Shown in pieces: positions 9,229 to 17,640 of a DNA stretch of 58,108 nucleotides (position 1 is its first letter; each line of letters opens with the position of its first letter). The stretch is from JACJYE01 sp964432875 (GTDB lineage: Bacteria > Bacteroidota > Bacteroidia > Chitinophagales > Saprospiraceae), in NCBI GenBank assembly GCA_964432875.1, contig CAYSPJ010000017.1, positions 1 through 58,108 on the forward strand, read 5' to 3'. The position numbers and the translations under genes were made by a program. The notes beneath the pieces were generated by a model, which worked only from the letters and a program-made list of their open reading frames with translations, was not told the origin of the DNA and searched no databases.

Positions 9229-10104
9229 TCAGCGGTATAAAAAATCTGCCGCGGCGGGCGACATCAGCCGGTGGTCGTGGCCGACGCCTTCCACCAGTAC
9301 CCGCTGCCAGCGGAAATCCTGATTGGCGGCAGCGGCCCGGTTTTGATTGCGTTCGAAGAAGGCATTCCCACGTTCCAGCCTGTTGCGGCCTTGATTGTCG
9401 GCTTGGGCGGTAACCCGGAGGTTGTTGTCGCGAAGCGTATCGGCGGTGCCGAGCAAAAGGGTCAATTCCTTGTTGTAGAAATTCCCCCGCAAGCGCTCAT
9501 GGTCGCTGAACAGCCCCTTGATGCCGTAGGGATAGCTGATGTCTTCGTCCGGGAAGGTGTACCATCCGGCATTGGCCGCTACGGCTTTGGCTACCTTGGG
9601 GCTATCGTAAAACTGCAGGTAGCGATGGATGAACTGCGCCCCGGCGGAATGGCCGTAAAGGTTGTATTGCTCGTTGCTCAGGCCCAGTTCCTCTTGCGCG
9701 AAATCGAAAATCCTGTCCAGGAGCGCAAAGGTGGTTTTCTCCGGCGGGTTAATGCTACCCGATGAGATGAAACCTCCTTCATTGTACTGTGCGGTGCTGA
9801 AGTCGGCTGCCGTAAATTCAGGGGCGATGGCGATGAAGCGGTATTCCCTGGCTTTCTGGGCCCAAGCCGCCAGGTAGTCGCGGGCATTGCGGTCGGCGCC
9901 GTGCAAAACGATCTGAAACGGCATGGTGCTGACATCTCCCGCCGGCACGAAGTAATGCACGGCAATGAGCTTGCCCTGGAAATCAGGGCCGCTGTCAAAT
10001 TGCAGGATGCCGCCTTTTTCGCGGGCCTCAGGCGTCGGCGCTTCCTTTTGGCAGGCCGCCATAGTTAGTGCCGCAAAGAGTATGATTATTAGATTCCGCA
10101 TCAT
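9229..10104 (-). CDS. Secreted alpha/beta hydrolase, PahZ1/PHB-depolymerase-like, lipoprotein
   Basis: A 291-residue serine hydrolase with lipobox MAAC (Cys18). The lipase box GHSAG places the nucleophile at Ser153, with likely Asp222 (GTADT) and His276 (VGHDH). An HGADRNARDYL stretch near residue 70 would shape the oxyanion hole. The overall pattern, including ANAGWYTFP after the nucleophile, matches the class that includes PHB depolymerases and, from memory, poly(aspartic acid) hydrolase-1 (PahZ1) of Sphingomonas and Pedobacter. It is the last gene of susC-susD-hydrolase-hydrolase and begins 38 bp after a paralog with the same layout. An ester or beta-amide polymer is the probable substrate. 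Which of the two cannot be told from sequence alone. Confidence 0.8.
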   Translation of the reverse strand: MMRNLIIILFAALTMAACQKEAPTPEAREKGGILQFDSGPDFQGKLIAVHYFVPAGDVSTMPFQIVLHGADRNARDYLAAWAQKAREYRFIAIAPEFTAADFSTAQYNEGGFISSGSINPPEKTTFALLDRIFDFAQEELGLSNEQYNLYGHSAGAQFIHRYLQFYDSPKVAKAVAANAGWYTFPDEDISYPYGIKGLFSDHERLRGNFYNKELTLLLGTADTLRDNNLRVTAQADNQGRNRLERGNAFFERNQNRAAAANQDFRWQRVLVEGVGHDHRLMSPAAADFLYR

Positions 10105-10142
10105 TCATTATTCAGTTACGCTCATTGGGAGCAACACATGAT

Positions 10143-11048
10143 TTAACGCGATTGGCCTCCCGCTCCGTAAAGTAGCTCTGCGGCGGCGGCCGACATCAAT
10201 TGGTGCTGATGGCCTGCCTCGGGCACGTAGGCGATTTTCCAGTTGAAAACCTGGCCCGCCGTCGTTGCGTTTGCTCGGTTGGCCGCAAAAAAATACTTGC
10301 CCCGCTCCAATCGGTTCGGTCCTTGCCGCTCAGCCTCGGGGTTTACCCGCAGGTTATTCGTGCGCAAAGTATCGGCGGTGCCGAGCAGGATAGTCAAATC
10401 TTTGGCATAGTAGCGGGCCTGGAAGGCGGCATAGTCTTCGCTCAGGCCGCTGATCCCATAGGGGTATTCGATGCGCTCGTCGGGGAAAGTGTACCAGCCG
10501 GCATTGGCTGCTATCGCCTTGCCGAGCGCGGGGGAATCGTAAAACTGCAGGTAGCGATGCACGAATTGCCCGCCGGCGGAATGGCCGAAAAGGTTGTACT
10601 GCTCCTGGCTCAGTTCGAGGGCGGACTTGGCGTGCGCAAACATCTGGTCGATGAGCGCAAACAGGGTCTGCTCTGGCGGATTGATGCGGAGCAGGCTATC
10701 CATCAATTGCCCATGAGTATATTCCCCAATGCTGAATTGGTCTTTGGAGAACTCTGGCGCCAGGATAATGACGCCATACTGTCGGGCTTTTTCGGTCCAG
10801 CCTGCAAGATAGTCGTCGGCATTCCGGCTCGCGCCGTGCAAGACGATCTGGATGGGCATCTCGCGCTGATCGCCGGCCGGCAGGTAGTAGTGTATGGGAA
10901 TCGTCCTGTCTTGAAAAAGTGGGCCTGCCTGAAACTCCAGTATGCCGCTGCTTTCCGGCCCTATCGCTGAGCCCTCAGTTCGAGTGGTGAAAGCAATCGC
11001 AACCAGAGCAAACAAAGCTAGTATTGAGCCAAGCCGTGCGTTCATCAT
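10143..11048 (-). CDS. Secreted alpha/beta hydrolase, paralog of the downstream gene
   Basis: A 301-residue serine hydrolase, clearly paralogous to its downstream neighbour along its whole length. Both share HGA.RNA.DYLA, GHSAG.QF.HRYLQFYDSP, ANAGWYTFPDE, YPYGI.GL and LLGTADTLR. The probable triad is Ser157, Asp226 and His280. Unlike its twin it lacks a lipobox cysteine: residues 1-25 form an ordinary Sec signal, so this copy is probably soluble in the periplasm or released. It starts 8 bp after the susD stop codon, so translation is likely coupled. Two related enzymes with different anchoring suggest cleavage at two sites, surface and periplasm, or of two chain types. Family resemblance to PahZ1 and PHB depolymerases is from memory and unverified. 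Confidence 0.8.
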   Translation of the reverse strand: MMNARLGSILALFALVAIAFTTRTEGSAIGPESSGILEFQAGPLFQDRTIPIHYYLPAGDQREMPIQIVLHGASRNADDYLAGWTEKARQYGVIILAPEFSKDQFSIGEYTHGQLMDSLLRINPPEQTLFALIDQMFAHAKSALELSQEQYNLFGHSAGGQFVHRYLQFYDSPALGKAIAANAGWYTFPDERIEYPYGISGLSEDYAAFQARYYAKDLTILLGTADTLRTNNLRVNPEAERQGPNRLERGKYFFAANRANATTAGQVFNWKIAYVPEAGHQHQLMSAAAAELLYGAGGQSR

Positions 11049-11056
11049 AGCATGAT

Positions 11057-12844
11057 CTAGTTATAGCCAGGGTTCTGTTGGATCCCCCTGCCCGTATTGG
11101 AGTCGATAAAAGCCCTTGGTATGGGGAAGAGCACTGGCGTGATGTCGTCGTGCATCCCTCTTACCGGGCGGCCTGATACCTCGTTATAGGTTCTGGTCCG
11201 GGTTTTGAAAACATTCGATGCCTGCCTTTCGTCGCTGCCATTTTCCTGGCTGAGCCGGATCAAGGTGTGCCGGCGTTGTTCTTCAGAGATCAGCTCCCGG
11301 CTGCGTTCATCCAGGATCAGGTCGATGCTCATTTCCCCGCTTGTGATCGGAGCTACTTGCGCTCTTTCTCTGATTTTGTTGACCCAGGCTTCGCCCCCTT
11401 CGCCGAGTTTGTATAGGGCTTCGGCATACAACAGATACGTCTCGGCAAGCCGGAGATAGACCATGTCGTTGAACTGCTCGTCAATACTTGACTTCTCGAA
11501 AAAGGGATGTATGTATTCCCACTTCCGGGTCGATGGCAGGAGGTAGTTCTGGATGGTGATGTCCCGGTCGTCGATCATCCTGGGGGTGATGGCCGTGCTG
11601 ATCAGGCTGCTCCCGTCGGCGTTGGTCACTTCATAGACCTCGTTGCTTTCGCTGAGGTAGTAGAGGTGCCAGACCATGGAGTGCTCGTCATAGCGGATGT
11701 CGGACTCGGCTTGATCTTTGTAGTCGTACAGCCCCAAAGCGCCGACGGAGATGGCTGCGCGCGTGGCGCCTTTGCCGCCGTTTAAAGACCAGAACAGGTT
11801 TTCGTTCTGCCCCGGATACTGAGAGTGCCTCAGGTTGGCAACGAGCGGTATCCGGCTGTAATAATTCACCCACATATTGCGCATGAACACCCTTGAGCCT
11901 ACGCCGAAGGCGGCATTTTCCGGCTCGGTATTGACGAAAGTCCAGAGCACCTCCAGGTTGCCATCGGAATACCGGGGAGAACGGAATACGTCCATGAAAA
12001 CATTTCCGGGCTTAGAGGCGTTGGCGCCAAAGCGGCTGGTCATCAGGGCGTATTCGCCGCCTTCAACCAGTGGCTGCAAGGTGTTTTTGGCGTCCTGGTC
12101 CCGCGATTCGGCCAGGTACAACTCCCCCAGATAATGCCTGGCAACAGCTTGGGAAAGCGTGGTGTTGTTGGCCGTGCGCATGGGCAAATGCTCGATGGCG
12201 AACAACAGGTCTTCCTCCATCACCTTGCGGATTTCGCTCACTGGCGTCCGGTCCCAATCGGCCCGGTAATTGCTGCCCGTCACTTCTTCCGTGCTCAGCG
12301 GCACCGCTCCGAAGCTGTAGGTGAGATGGCGATAAGCCCATGCCCTGACCAGGCGGGCGTTGGCCAGTATGGTGTTTTTGTTGATCAAGTCGGCCTCGGC
12401 CGAGCCGCCTTCCCAGTCGATATCCGGGCTTTCCGCCCGGGTGATAATCATGTTCGCGGTATTGATTGTGGTATAGAGCCACTCGAACATGGCCTGGAAA
12501 GGCTCGAAGTCGGTCATGTCGATGATGTTTTTCGGGAAGCTCCAATGCGCAAACAAGCGGTGCCGGTTGTTGCCGAAGGCATTGTCAGCGCCGACAGAAA
12601 ACATCGTCGATTTTGCCATCGGATGGCTGGGGAAGCTGGTGCCTCCGTAGAATTTGTCCACCCGGTCATATTCATCCCTTACCAAAGCATACAGCGCGCT
12701 TTGCATGCTGATGAACCCTTTGTGGTTGATCAGGAGGTTGTCGGCGAAGATATCGTCTTTAGGGTCTTCGACCAGGAAATCTTTGGAGCAAGCGAGCAGG
12801 CCGAGCAGGCCGATGGTGATGAAAATGAATTTTACATTCCTCAT
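11057..12844 (-). CDS. SusD/RagB-family outer-membrane nutrient-binding lipoprotein
   Basis: A SusD-type protein of 595 residues from the start chosen here. An upstream in-frame ATG at 12865 would add seven residues ahead of the signal; the shorter form gives a normal lipoprotein signal with lipobox LLAC. SusD proteins sit on the SusC barrel as a lid and capture oligomers for import. Family marks are the N-terminal region after the Cys, helical tetratricopeptide-like segments (for example RLAETYLLYAEALYK near residue 460) and a C-terminus with PIPRAFIDSN and QQNPGYN. It lies 33 bp after susC and 8 bp before the first hydrolase gene. The hydrolase partners, not glycosidases, suggest a non-sugar ligand. 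Confidence 0.94.
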   Translation of the reverse strand: MRNVKFIFITIGLLGLLACSKDFLVEDPKDDIFADNLLINHKGFISMQSALYALVRDEYDRVDKFYGGTSFPSHPMAKSTMFSVGADNAFGNNRHRLFAHWSFPKNIIDMTDFEPFQAMFEWLYTTINTANMIITRAESPDIDWEGGSAEADLINKNTILANARLVRAWAYRHLTYSFGAVPLSTEEVTGSNYRADWDRTPVSEIRKVMEEDLLFAIEHLPMRTANNTTLSQAVARHYLGELYLAESRDQDAKNTLQPLVEGGEYALMTSRFGANASKPGNVFMDVFRSPRYSDGNLEVLWTFVNTEPENAAFGVGSRVFMRNMWVNYYSRIPLVANLRHSQYPGQNENLFWSLNGGKGATRAAISVGALGLYDYKDQAESDIRYDEHSMVWHLYYLSESNEVYEVTNADGSSLISTAITPRMIDDRDITIQNYLLPSTRKWEYIHPFFEKSSIDEQFNDMVYLRLAETYLLYAEALYKLGEGGEAWVNKIRERAQVAPITSGEMSIDLILDERSRELISEEQRRHTLIRLSQENGSDERQASNVFKTRTRTYNEVSGRPVRGMHDDITPVLFPIPRAFIDSNTGRGIQQNPGYN

Positions 12845-12877
12845 GATAGCTAGATTTATGCGCATTCTAAGTGATGA

Positions 12878-15820
12878 TTAGAGCCGCGCCCTGATGCCAA
12901 ACAAGAATTGCCGGGTCTGCGGGATGGACCTTTGCCTGGACCCCAGGGTGACAAACTCGGGGTCCAGGCCGCTCCATTTAGTGAGGGTAAGCAGGTTCCG
13001 GGCATTGCTGTATAATTCAAGCCGTGACAACCCCAACTTTCTGATCAGGCCTTCCGGCAGTTTGTAAGACAGGCTGAGGTCTTGCAGCCTCAAGAAGTCC
13101 GTCCGTTCGTAAAAGCGCATCCGGAGCGGGTTGGAAGAGGCGTTGGCATCATTGGCGTGGAAGGTGTTGATAGGGTTGGATTCCGACCAGAACTCCCGAT
13201 CCAATTGGTTTTGCCGGTAGGACAAGGCATGGGAGCTCAACAGGAAATTGGGCCGGGTGATCCCATACACGGCATTGAAAAAGACGAACAAGGAGAAATT
13301 GCCGTAGCTGAAGGTATTGCCCATGCCCGCCGTGAAAGCGGGTATCCTGGAGCCGATTACGGTCCGGTCGTCGGGGGTGATCAGGCCATCTCCGGTGATG
13401 TCTTGATACCGCACATAACCCGGTTGTGAATTGAAAGGGGCATCCGGCGGCACCTCGCCCTCCTGGTAGATCCCGTCGAAGACATAATCGAAGTTGACGC
13501 TGACGGGATTCCCGATAAACCAGGTAGAAGCCACATCGTCGATGGGGTTGCCAGCTTCATCAAACAGCCCTACATTGATGATTTCGCTGCGGTCGCTGAC
13601 GAAGTTGAAATCCGTAGACCAGGAAAACTTTTGCTTGCGCACATTCACCGAAGAAAGCTGGAATTCGATCCCATACCCTCGGGTTTCCCCGATATTCTCG
13701 ATGATCGAGCTGGTGCCATTGATGGCTGGGATCGACCTTTCGAGCAAAAGATCAAAGGTGGTGGAGCGATAGACGTCCACGGAGCCGGTGAGGCGGTAGT
13801 CGAACAAGCTGAAGTCAAGCCCCAAGTTGGCCGAAGTCGTCGTTTCCCAACCCAAAAAAGGCGAAGCGAGCCTGGAGGGGAAGAAGCCAAATAAGGGGCT
13901 ATAGTCATCGCTTAGATAATCATATCCCCGCAATATCGGCAAGGTAGAGTAAGCGGAGATGGCCTGGTTGCCATTTTGGCCCCAGGATGCCCGGAGCTTC
14001 AGGTTGTCGATGGTTTCTGCCAAGCGCGATGCGCTGAAAAAAGCCTCTTCGGTGATGTTCCACCCCAAAGCCATCGAGGGGAACAGGCCGAATTTGCGGT
14101 CTTCGCCAAAGGCGGAGAAGCCATCCCTTCGCAGGGTCGCCGTCAACAAGTATCTCGAAGCATAGCTGTAATTGATGCGCCCCATCTGCGATAAGTTGTT
14201 GACCTGGGTCTGCGAAGCGGTGGCGCTAAGAAAACTCCCTTTGTTGGGCTGGTAATAAGTCAGGACATCGTTGGGGAAATCAGTAGCCTCGATGGCACTC
14301 GTTTCCGAGCGGGTGCTTTGGGCCGAGTACAAGCCCGTGATGAAGATGGAATGCTTGCCAAATTCTCGGTTGTAAGACAGGATGTTTTCGACTAGCCAAT
14401 CAATATCATACCGACTGTTGATGTCGAGCCGGCCATTGTCCCTGGCACCCTCAAAGGTGTTACGGCCCATGTAGTTTTGAAAGGAGAAGGTCTCGTAAGT
14501 ATATCCCGTGTTCAAGCGGAAAGACAAGCCCTTGATCGGCAGCTTGACGTTGACGAAGTTGTTGGTGAACAAGCTGTTCTTGACGTCATTGTTGATTTCG
14601 TTGAGCGGGCTCAAGGGGTTTCTGCCGTAGATGGGGTCTTCCCAGACCAGCAGGCGCAGATCACCGGTTTCAGTATAGGGTTTGCCCAAAGGGTTCATCA
14701 GGAAAGCGTCATCAAAATTAGCTTCTTTGCCGCTGCGGTCGAAATGCCCAAACTGGGTGTTGGTCCCGATCGTGAGGAAGTCGCCGAAATCCTGCTCGAA
14801 ATTAACCCTCACAGTAGCGCGCTGGAACTGGTCGTTGAGGGCGATGCCGTCATTCTTCGCGTAGCTGCCGGAGATGTAGTACCGCGTCTGTTCTCCCGCG
14901 CCCCTCAAAGACAGATTGTGGCTCTGATTGAAGCCGTTGCGCAGGATCAAGTCGAGCCAGTCGGTCGAGCCGCCTTCGGCAAACATCTCGTTTTCGGTGA
15001 GCGTGAAGTCGCCTCCGGCTTCCAGCTTGCGCTGGTAGAAGGTGGGGCCATCCATCATCTTGGGGATGTTGATGGCTTGAGCTACCGCCATGTTCGCATC
15101 GTAATTGATGGTGACTTTTTCTCCTTTCCTGCCGCGTTTGGTCTGGATCAGGATAACTCCGTTGGCACCCCGCGAGCCATATATCGCCGTTGAAGAGGCG
15201 TCCTTCAGCACTTCGATGGATTGGATGTCGTTAGGGCTGATCTCTGAAAAACGGCCGCCGAAAGGCACCCCGTCCAGGACGATCAAAGGCGTATTGGAAG
15301 CCGTGATAGAGTTGCTGCCCCTAATCCGGGTTTGGAATTCCGAGCCCTCGGCGTTGGAGCCTAGCGCGCTTACGCTCAGGCCCGCCACCGTGCCCTGCAA
15401 GGATTGGATGATGTTCGGCGCCGGCCGGTTTTCGAAGGTTTTCTCCCCAATCGATACGACGGCGCCCGTCACATCCCTCCTTTTTTGGACGCCATAACCC
15501 ACCACTACTACCTCATCTAGTGAGGAAGCTTCATCTTCCAGCTGTATCCGCATGAATTCAGACTCGACCACCACTTCCTTATTTTGCATCCCGATATAAG
15601 AGAAGACCAAGGTGCTTCCTATTTCGGTATCGAGGCTAAATGAGCCATCAACATCAGTAGTAGTGCCGCTTAAAGTGCTGGCTTCAAATACATTGACCCC
15701 GATAAGTGGTTCGCCCTGATTATCTATCACGACTCCCGATACCTTGATTTGCCCATGCAATGATACTGTAAGCATCAAGAAGAACAGGCATTTCGAAAAC
15801 ACAAGTAGATGTTTTTTCAT
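12878..15820 (-). CDS. SusC/RagA-family TonB-dependent outer-membrane transporter
   Basis: A 980-residue SusC-type TonB-dependent transporter. In order: a Sec signal (about 1-24), a carboxypeptidase-regulatory-like beta domain (VSGVVIDNQGEPLIGVNVFE, about 27-110), the SusC signature region with VVVVGYGVQKRRDVTGA followed by the plug domain with VLKDASSTAIYGSRGANGVI near residue 210, then the 22-strand barrel ending in the aromatic/hydrophobic C-terminus RARL. It is the first gene of susC-susD-hydrolase-hydrolase. The candidate MocR operator lies 102 bp upstream of its start codon. It would import oligomers into the periplasm using TonB energy. The substrate is not readable from the protein itself. 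Confidence 0.95.
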   Translation of the reverse strand: MKKHLLVFSKCLFFLMLTVSLHGQIKVSGVVIDNQGEPLIGVNVFEASTLSGTTTDVDGSFSLDTEIGSTLVFSYIGMQNKEVVVESEFMRIQLEDEASSLDEVVVVGYGVQKRRDVTGAVVSIGEKTFENRPAPNIIQSLQGTVAGLSVSALGSNAEGSEFQTRIRGSNSITASNTPLIVLDGVPFGGRFSEISPNDIQSIEVLKDASSTAIYGSRGANGVILIQTKRGRKGEKVTINYDANMAVAQAINIPKMMDGPTFYQRKLEAGGDFTLTENEMFAEGGSTDWLDLILRNGFNQSHNLSLRGAGEQTRYYISGSYAKNDGIALNDQFQRATVRVNFEQDFGDFLTIGTNTQFGHFDRSGKEANFDDAFLMNPLGKPYTETGDLRLLVWEDPIYGRNPLSPLNEINNDVKNSLFTNNFVNVKLPIKGLSFRLNTGYTYETFSFQNYMGRNTFEGARDNGRLDINSRYDIDWLVENILSYNREFGKHSIFITGLYSAQSTRSETSAIEATDFPNDVLTYYQPNKGSFLSATASQTQVNNLSQMGRINYSYASRYLLTATLRRDGFSAFGEDRKFGLFPSMALGWNITEEAFFSASRLAETIDNLKLRASWGQNGNQAISAYSTLPILRGYDYLSDDYSPLFGFFPSRLASPFLGWETTTSANLGLDFSLFDYRLTGSVDVYRSTTFDLLLERSIPAINGTSSIIENIGETRGYGIEFQLSSVNVRKQKFSWSTDFNFVSDRSEIINVGLFDEAGNPIDDVASTWFIGNPVSVNFDYVFDGIYQEGEVPPDAPFNSQPGYVRYQDITGDGLITPDDRTVIGSRIPAFTAGMGNTFSYGNFSLFVFFNAVYGITRPNFLLSSHALSYRQNQLDREFWSESNPINTFHANDANASSNPLRMRFYERTDFLRLQDLSLSYKLPEGLIRKLGLSRLELYSNARNLLTLTKWSGLDPEFVTLGSRQRSIPQTRQFLFGIRARL

Positions 15821-15895
15821 CGTTAGGCAGATATTGTTTTAACAAATAGCATGCTTTTGCTGCTTAAATTTTCATGCTGGCAATTTCTCTGCAAT

Positions 15896-15911
15896 ATTAC
15901 ACTGCTGTAAT
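15896..15911. promoter_or_regulatory. Palindrome upstream of susC
   Basis: ATTACA and TGTAAT arms flank a CTGC centre. The palindrome lies 11 bp from the CATACC element, on its susC side, so it could bind a second regulator. It is a short palindrome in AT-rich DNA, so chance is possible. Confidence 0.35.
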
Positions 15912-15921
15912 CTGCATAAAG

Positions 15922-15951
15922 CATACCAGTTTTAGTTTTTTAAGCATACCG
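15922..15951 (+). promoter_or_regulatory. Candidate MocR operator, copy 2, upstream of susC
   Basis: CATACCAGTT and CATACCG half-sites 23 bp apart, with a spacer ending TTTTTTAA. The element matches the one in front of mocR/dcuC at 24 of 30 positions and has the same orientation relative to the minus-strand target gene. It lies 102 bp upstream of the susC start codon. Confidence 0.75.
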
Positions 15952-16161
15952 ATTTGGGGGAGGGGAGGCGTGTGGTGTGACAACGCCCGTCGTGACCGAT
16001 GGGAAAAAACCTTCCACCGCTCAGTTTGGCGAAGTATTGTCAGGCTTGTAAATTTGTTTACATACCTCAGCAGTGGATAGACAGGTAGCAATACAGCTGT
16101 GTTTTTCACCGCAGCAGCCCCCTTTTCTCATCTCAACGAGGGTGAGGGCAGGAGTGCCGCT

Positions 16162-17496
16162 TTAATCAAAAACCGCCACGATCACCCCTTCCGTCTCCGA
16201 TTTCAAGCTGGGTACATTGAGCGAGCGGCCATTGAATTTGAGCTGGACGGTAGCCTGCGGCGTGCTGGGGATGAAGTAATCCACCCCAGTGAGGAAGGCC
16301 GGCACAAAGTTGAAAGCCGCGTGGGTATTGCCGCTAGTTTGCCCATCGCCGTCATCGTAGAGGAAAATGGCGATCGAGGTGCGCTGAGGGCTGGCGTACT
16401 GTTCAGTCGCCAAATCGAAATCGTTGACACTGAGCATATCCCGCTGGTGGACGACGGCCTGGTTGGCAGTGAAGACCGCCACTACGCTTTGATTATCATC
16501 TTTGGGGATGCCGGCCAGCAGCAGGCCCGCCAGGGAAGTGGGTGGCGGGAAGGTGCGCAGGTAGATGAGCTGGTTGGAGCGCATAAAGCCCTCGCGGTAA
16601 TAGTGGATAGGGCGGTCAGCCGGGTTGGTGGTGCGCACGAAGAAGGTGTAAGGCACGCCCGGCTTGGCTTCCCAGGGCCCCCAGCGGCCATCGGCATCGG
16701 CAGTCAGGGCAGCATCGGGTGCCGCGCGCAGGCGGTTGCCCGTGGCGGGATCCACCTCGTAGATTTCGATGCTGGCGCTGGCCATGGCTTTATTTTCGCC
16801 TAAGGTGACTACCCGGCCCGAGAGCAGCACTTCGGTTTCAGCGGCGATGGAGGTGGTTTCCGGCTGCTGGCCGGCCTTGAAAAAGGCATACATGGCGGCA
16901 AAAGGCTCGGGGCCCGTCGCTACTTCGTAGTGGTCCAGATCGCTGAAGCGGACATTCTCTGCGCCGGGGATGTCGCTGCCTGCCACGACTTTATCTCCTT
17001 CCGACCAGATATTGGCAGTCGGGATTTCGCCCGTAGGCCCGGCGGGCTGGGTTTGCGCGCCGCTGCCGATGTGGGCGTAGCGCGCTACCTTGGCTGCCCG
17101 CCCGGCATCAGACAGGTAGTTGTAGCACAAACCGCCTCCAGCGGAGTGCCCTGCCAGGTGGATTTTCGTCGCCTTGGTTGCGGCCAGCACCTGGTCGATG
17201 AACGCGTCCAATTGAAAGATGGCGTCGGTCTGGTTGCCCAAGGTGTTCCAGTCGAAGGCGAAAAGGCGGTCGCCGCAGTATTGGTTAGAGGTAAAGCGCT
17301 GTAGCTGGCTGGCATAAGTATCGCCGGAAGCCAGGAAGCCATGCACGAAGATAATGGGGGCTAAGGTGGAATCGCACGCTAATTCTGGTTGTGGCATGCC
17401 CGTATCATCGTCGTCTTTTTTGCAGGCCGATGCTTGGAAGAGCAGGCTTAGAGCTAATAGGCTGAACAGATAGCGGAGGCTAGGGTAAATGGTCAT
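16162..17496 (-). CDS. Lipase-like alpha/beta hydrolase lipoprotein with C-terminal beta domain
   Basis: A 444-residue lipoprotein (lipobox ASAC, Cys25, followed by an acidic KKDDDD run). Residues about 45-205 form an alpha/beta hydrolase with the oxyanion-type motif VHGFLASGDTY, nucleophile Ser118 in GHSAGG, and likely Asp168 (SEGDKVV) and His189 (DLDHYEV). The arrangement resembles class 2 lipases and extracellular esterases. The remaining 240 residues contain a carboxypeptidase-regulatory-like segment (LSGRVVTLGENKAMASASIEI) and another beta-rich part of unknown role, perhaps for binding substrate. It is not similar enough to the two hydrolases near susD to call it a paralog. The gene points toward the susC control region but lies outside that operon, and the 145 bp upstream are free of genes. 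Confidence 0.8.
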   Translation of the reverse strand: MTIYPSLRYLFSLLALSLLFQASACKKDDDDTGMPQPELACDSTLAPIIFVHGFLASGDTYASQLQRFTSNQYCGDRLFAFDWNTLGNQTDAIFQLDAFIDQVLAATKATKIHLAGHSAGGGLCYNYLSDAGRAAKVARYAHIGSGAQTQPAGPTGEIPTANIWSEGDKVVAGSDIPGAENVRFSDLDHYEVATGPEPFAAMYAFFKAGQQPETTSIAAETEVLLSGRVVTLGENKAMASASIEIYEVDPATGNRLRAAPDAALTADADGRWGPWEAKPGVPYTFFVRTTNPADRPIHYYREGFMRSNQLIYLRTFPPPTSLAGLLLAGIPKDDNQSVVAVFTANQAVVHQRDMLSVNDFDLATEQYASPQRTSIAIFLYDDGDGQTSGNTHAAFNFVPAFLTGVDYFIPSTPQATVQLKFNGRSLNVPSLKSETEGVIVAVFD

Positions 17497-17640
17497 ATTG
17501 ATGCTTGTTTTTGTTTTGTGATTGATATGCGTGTAAAAATAGTTTTTTAAGCTTTGGCGCCCGGGTTGGGCAGGCCGATAGATTGTTTTTTGAGGTAATG
17601 GCCGAGGCGGAAAAGCGATTTTTCATTCGAAGGGTGTTGT

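Larger units (their letters stand above)
15821..16161. other. susC upstream regulatory region without genes
   Basis: A 341-bp stretch between susC and the 3' end of the lipase gene. It contains a candidate operator palindrome at 15896-15911, the paired CATACC element at 15922-15951, a purine-rich stretch near 15955-15970, and GC-rich sequence with no convincing ORF on either strand. The half nearest susC is AT-rich, as expected for a promoter. A TATTTG stretch on the minus strand near 15843-15848 is an imperfect match to the Bacteroidota -7 element. Confidence 0.7.

Noticed and set aside
16162..17496. Lipase-like gene as a member of the susCD operon
   Set aside because: It lies upstream of the susC control region, separated by 341 bp with operator sites; its domain layout differs from the twin hydrolases.
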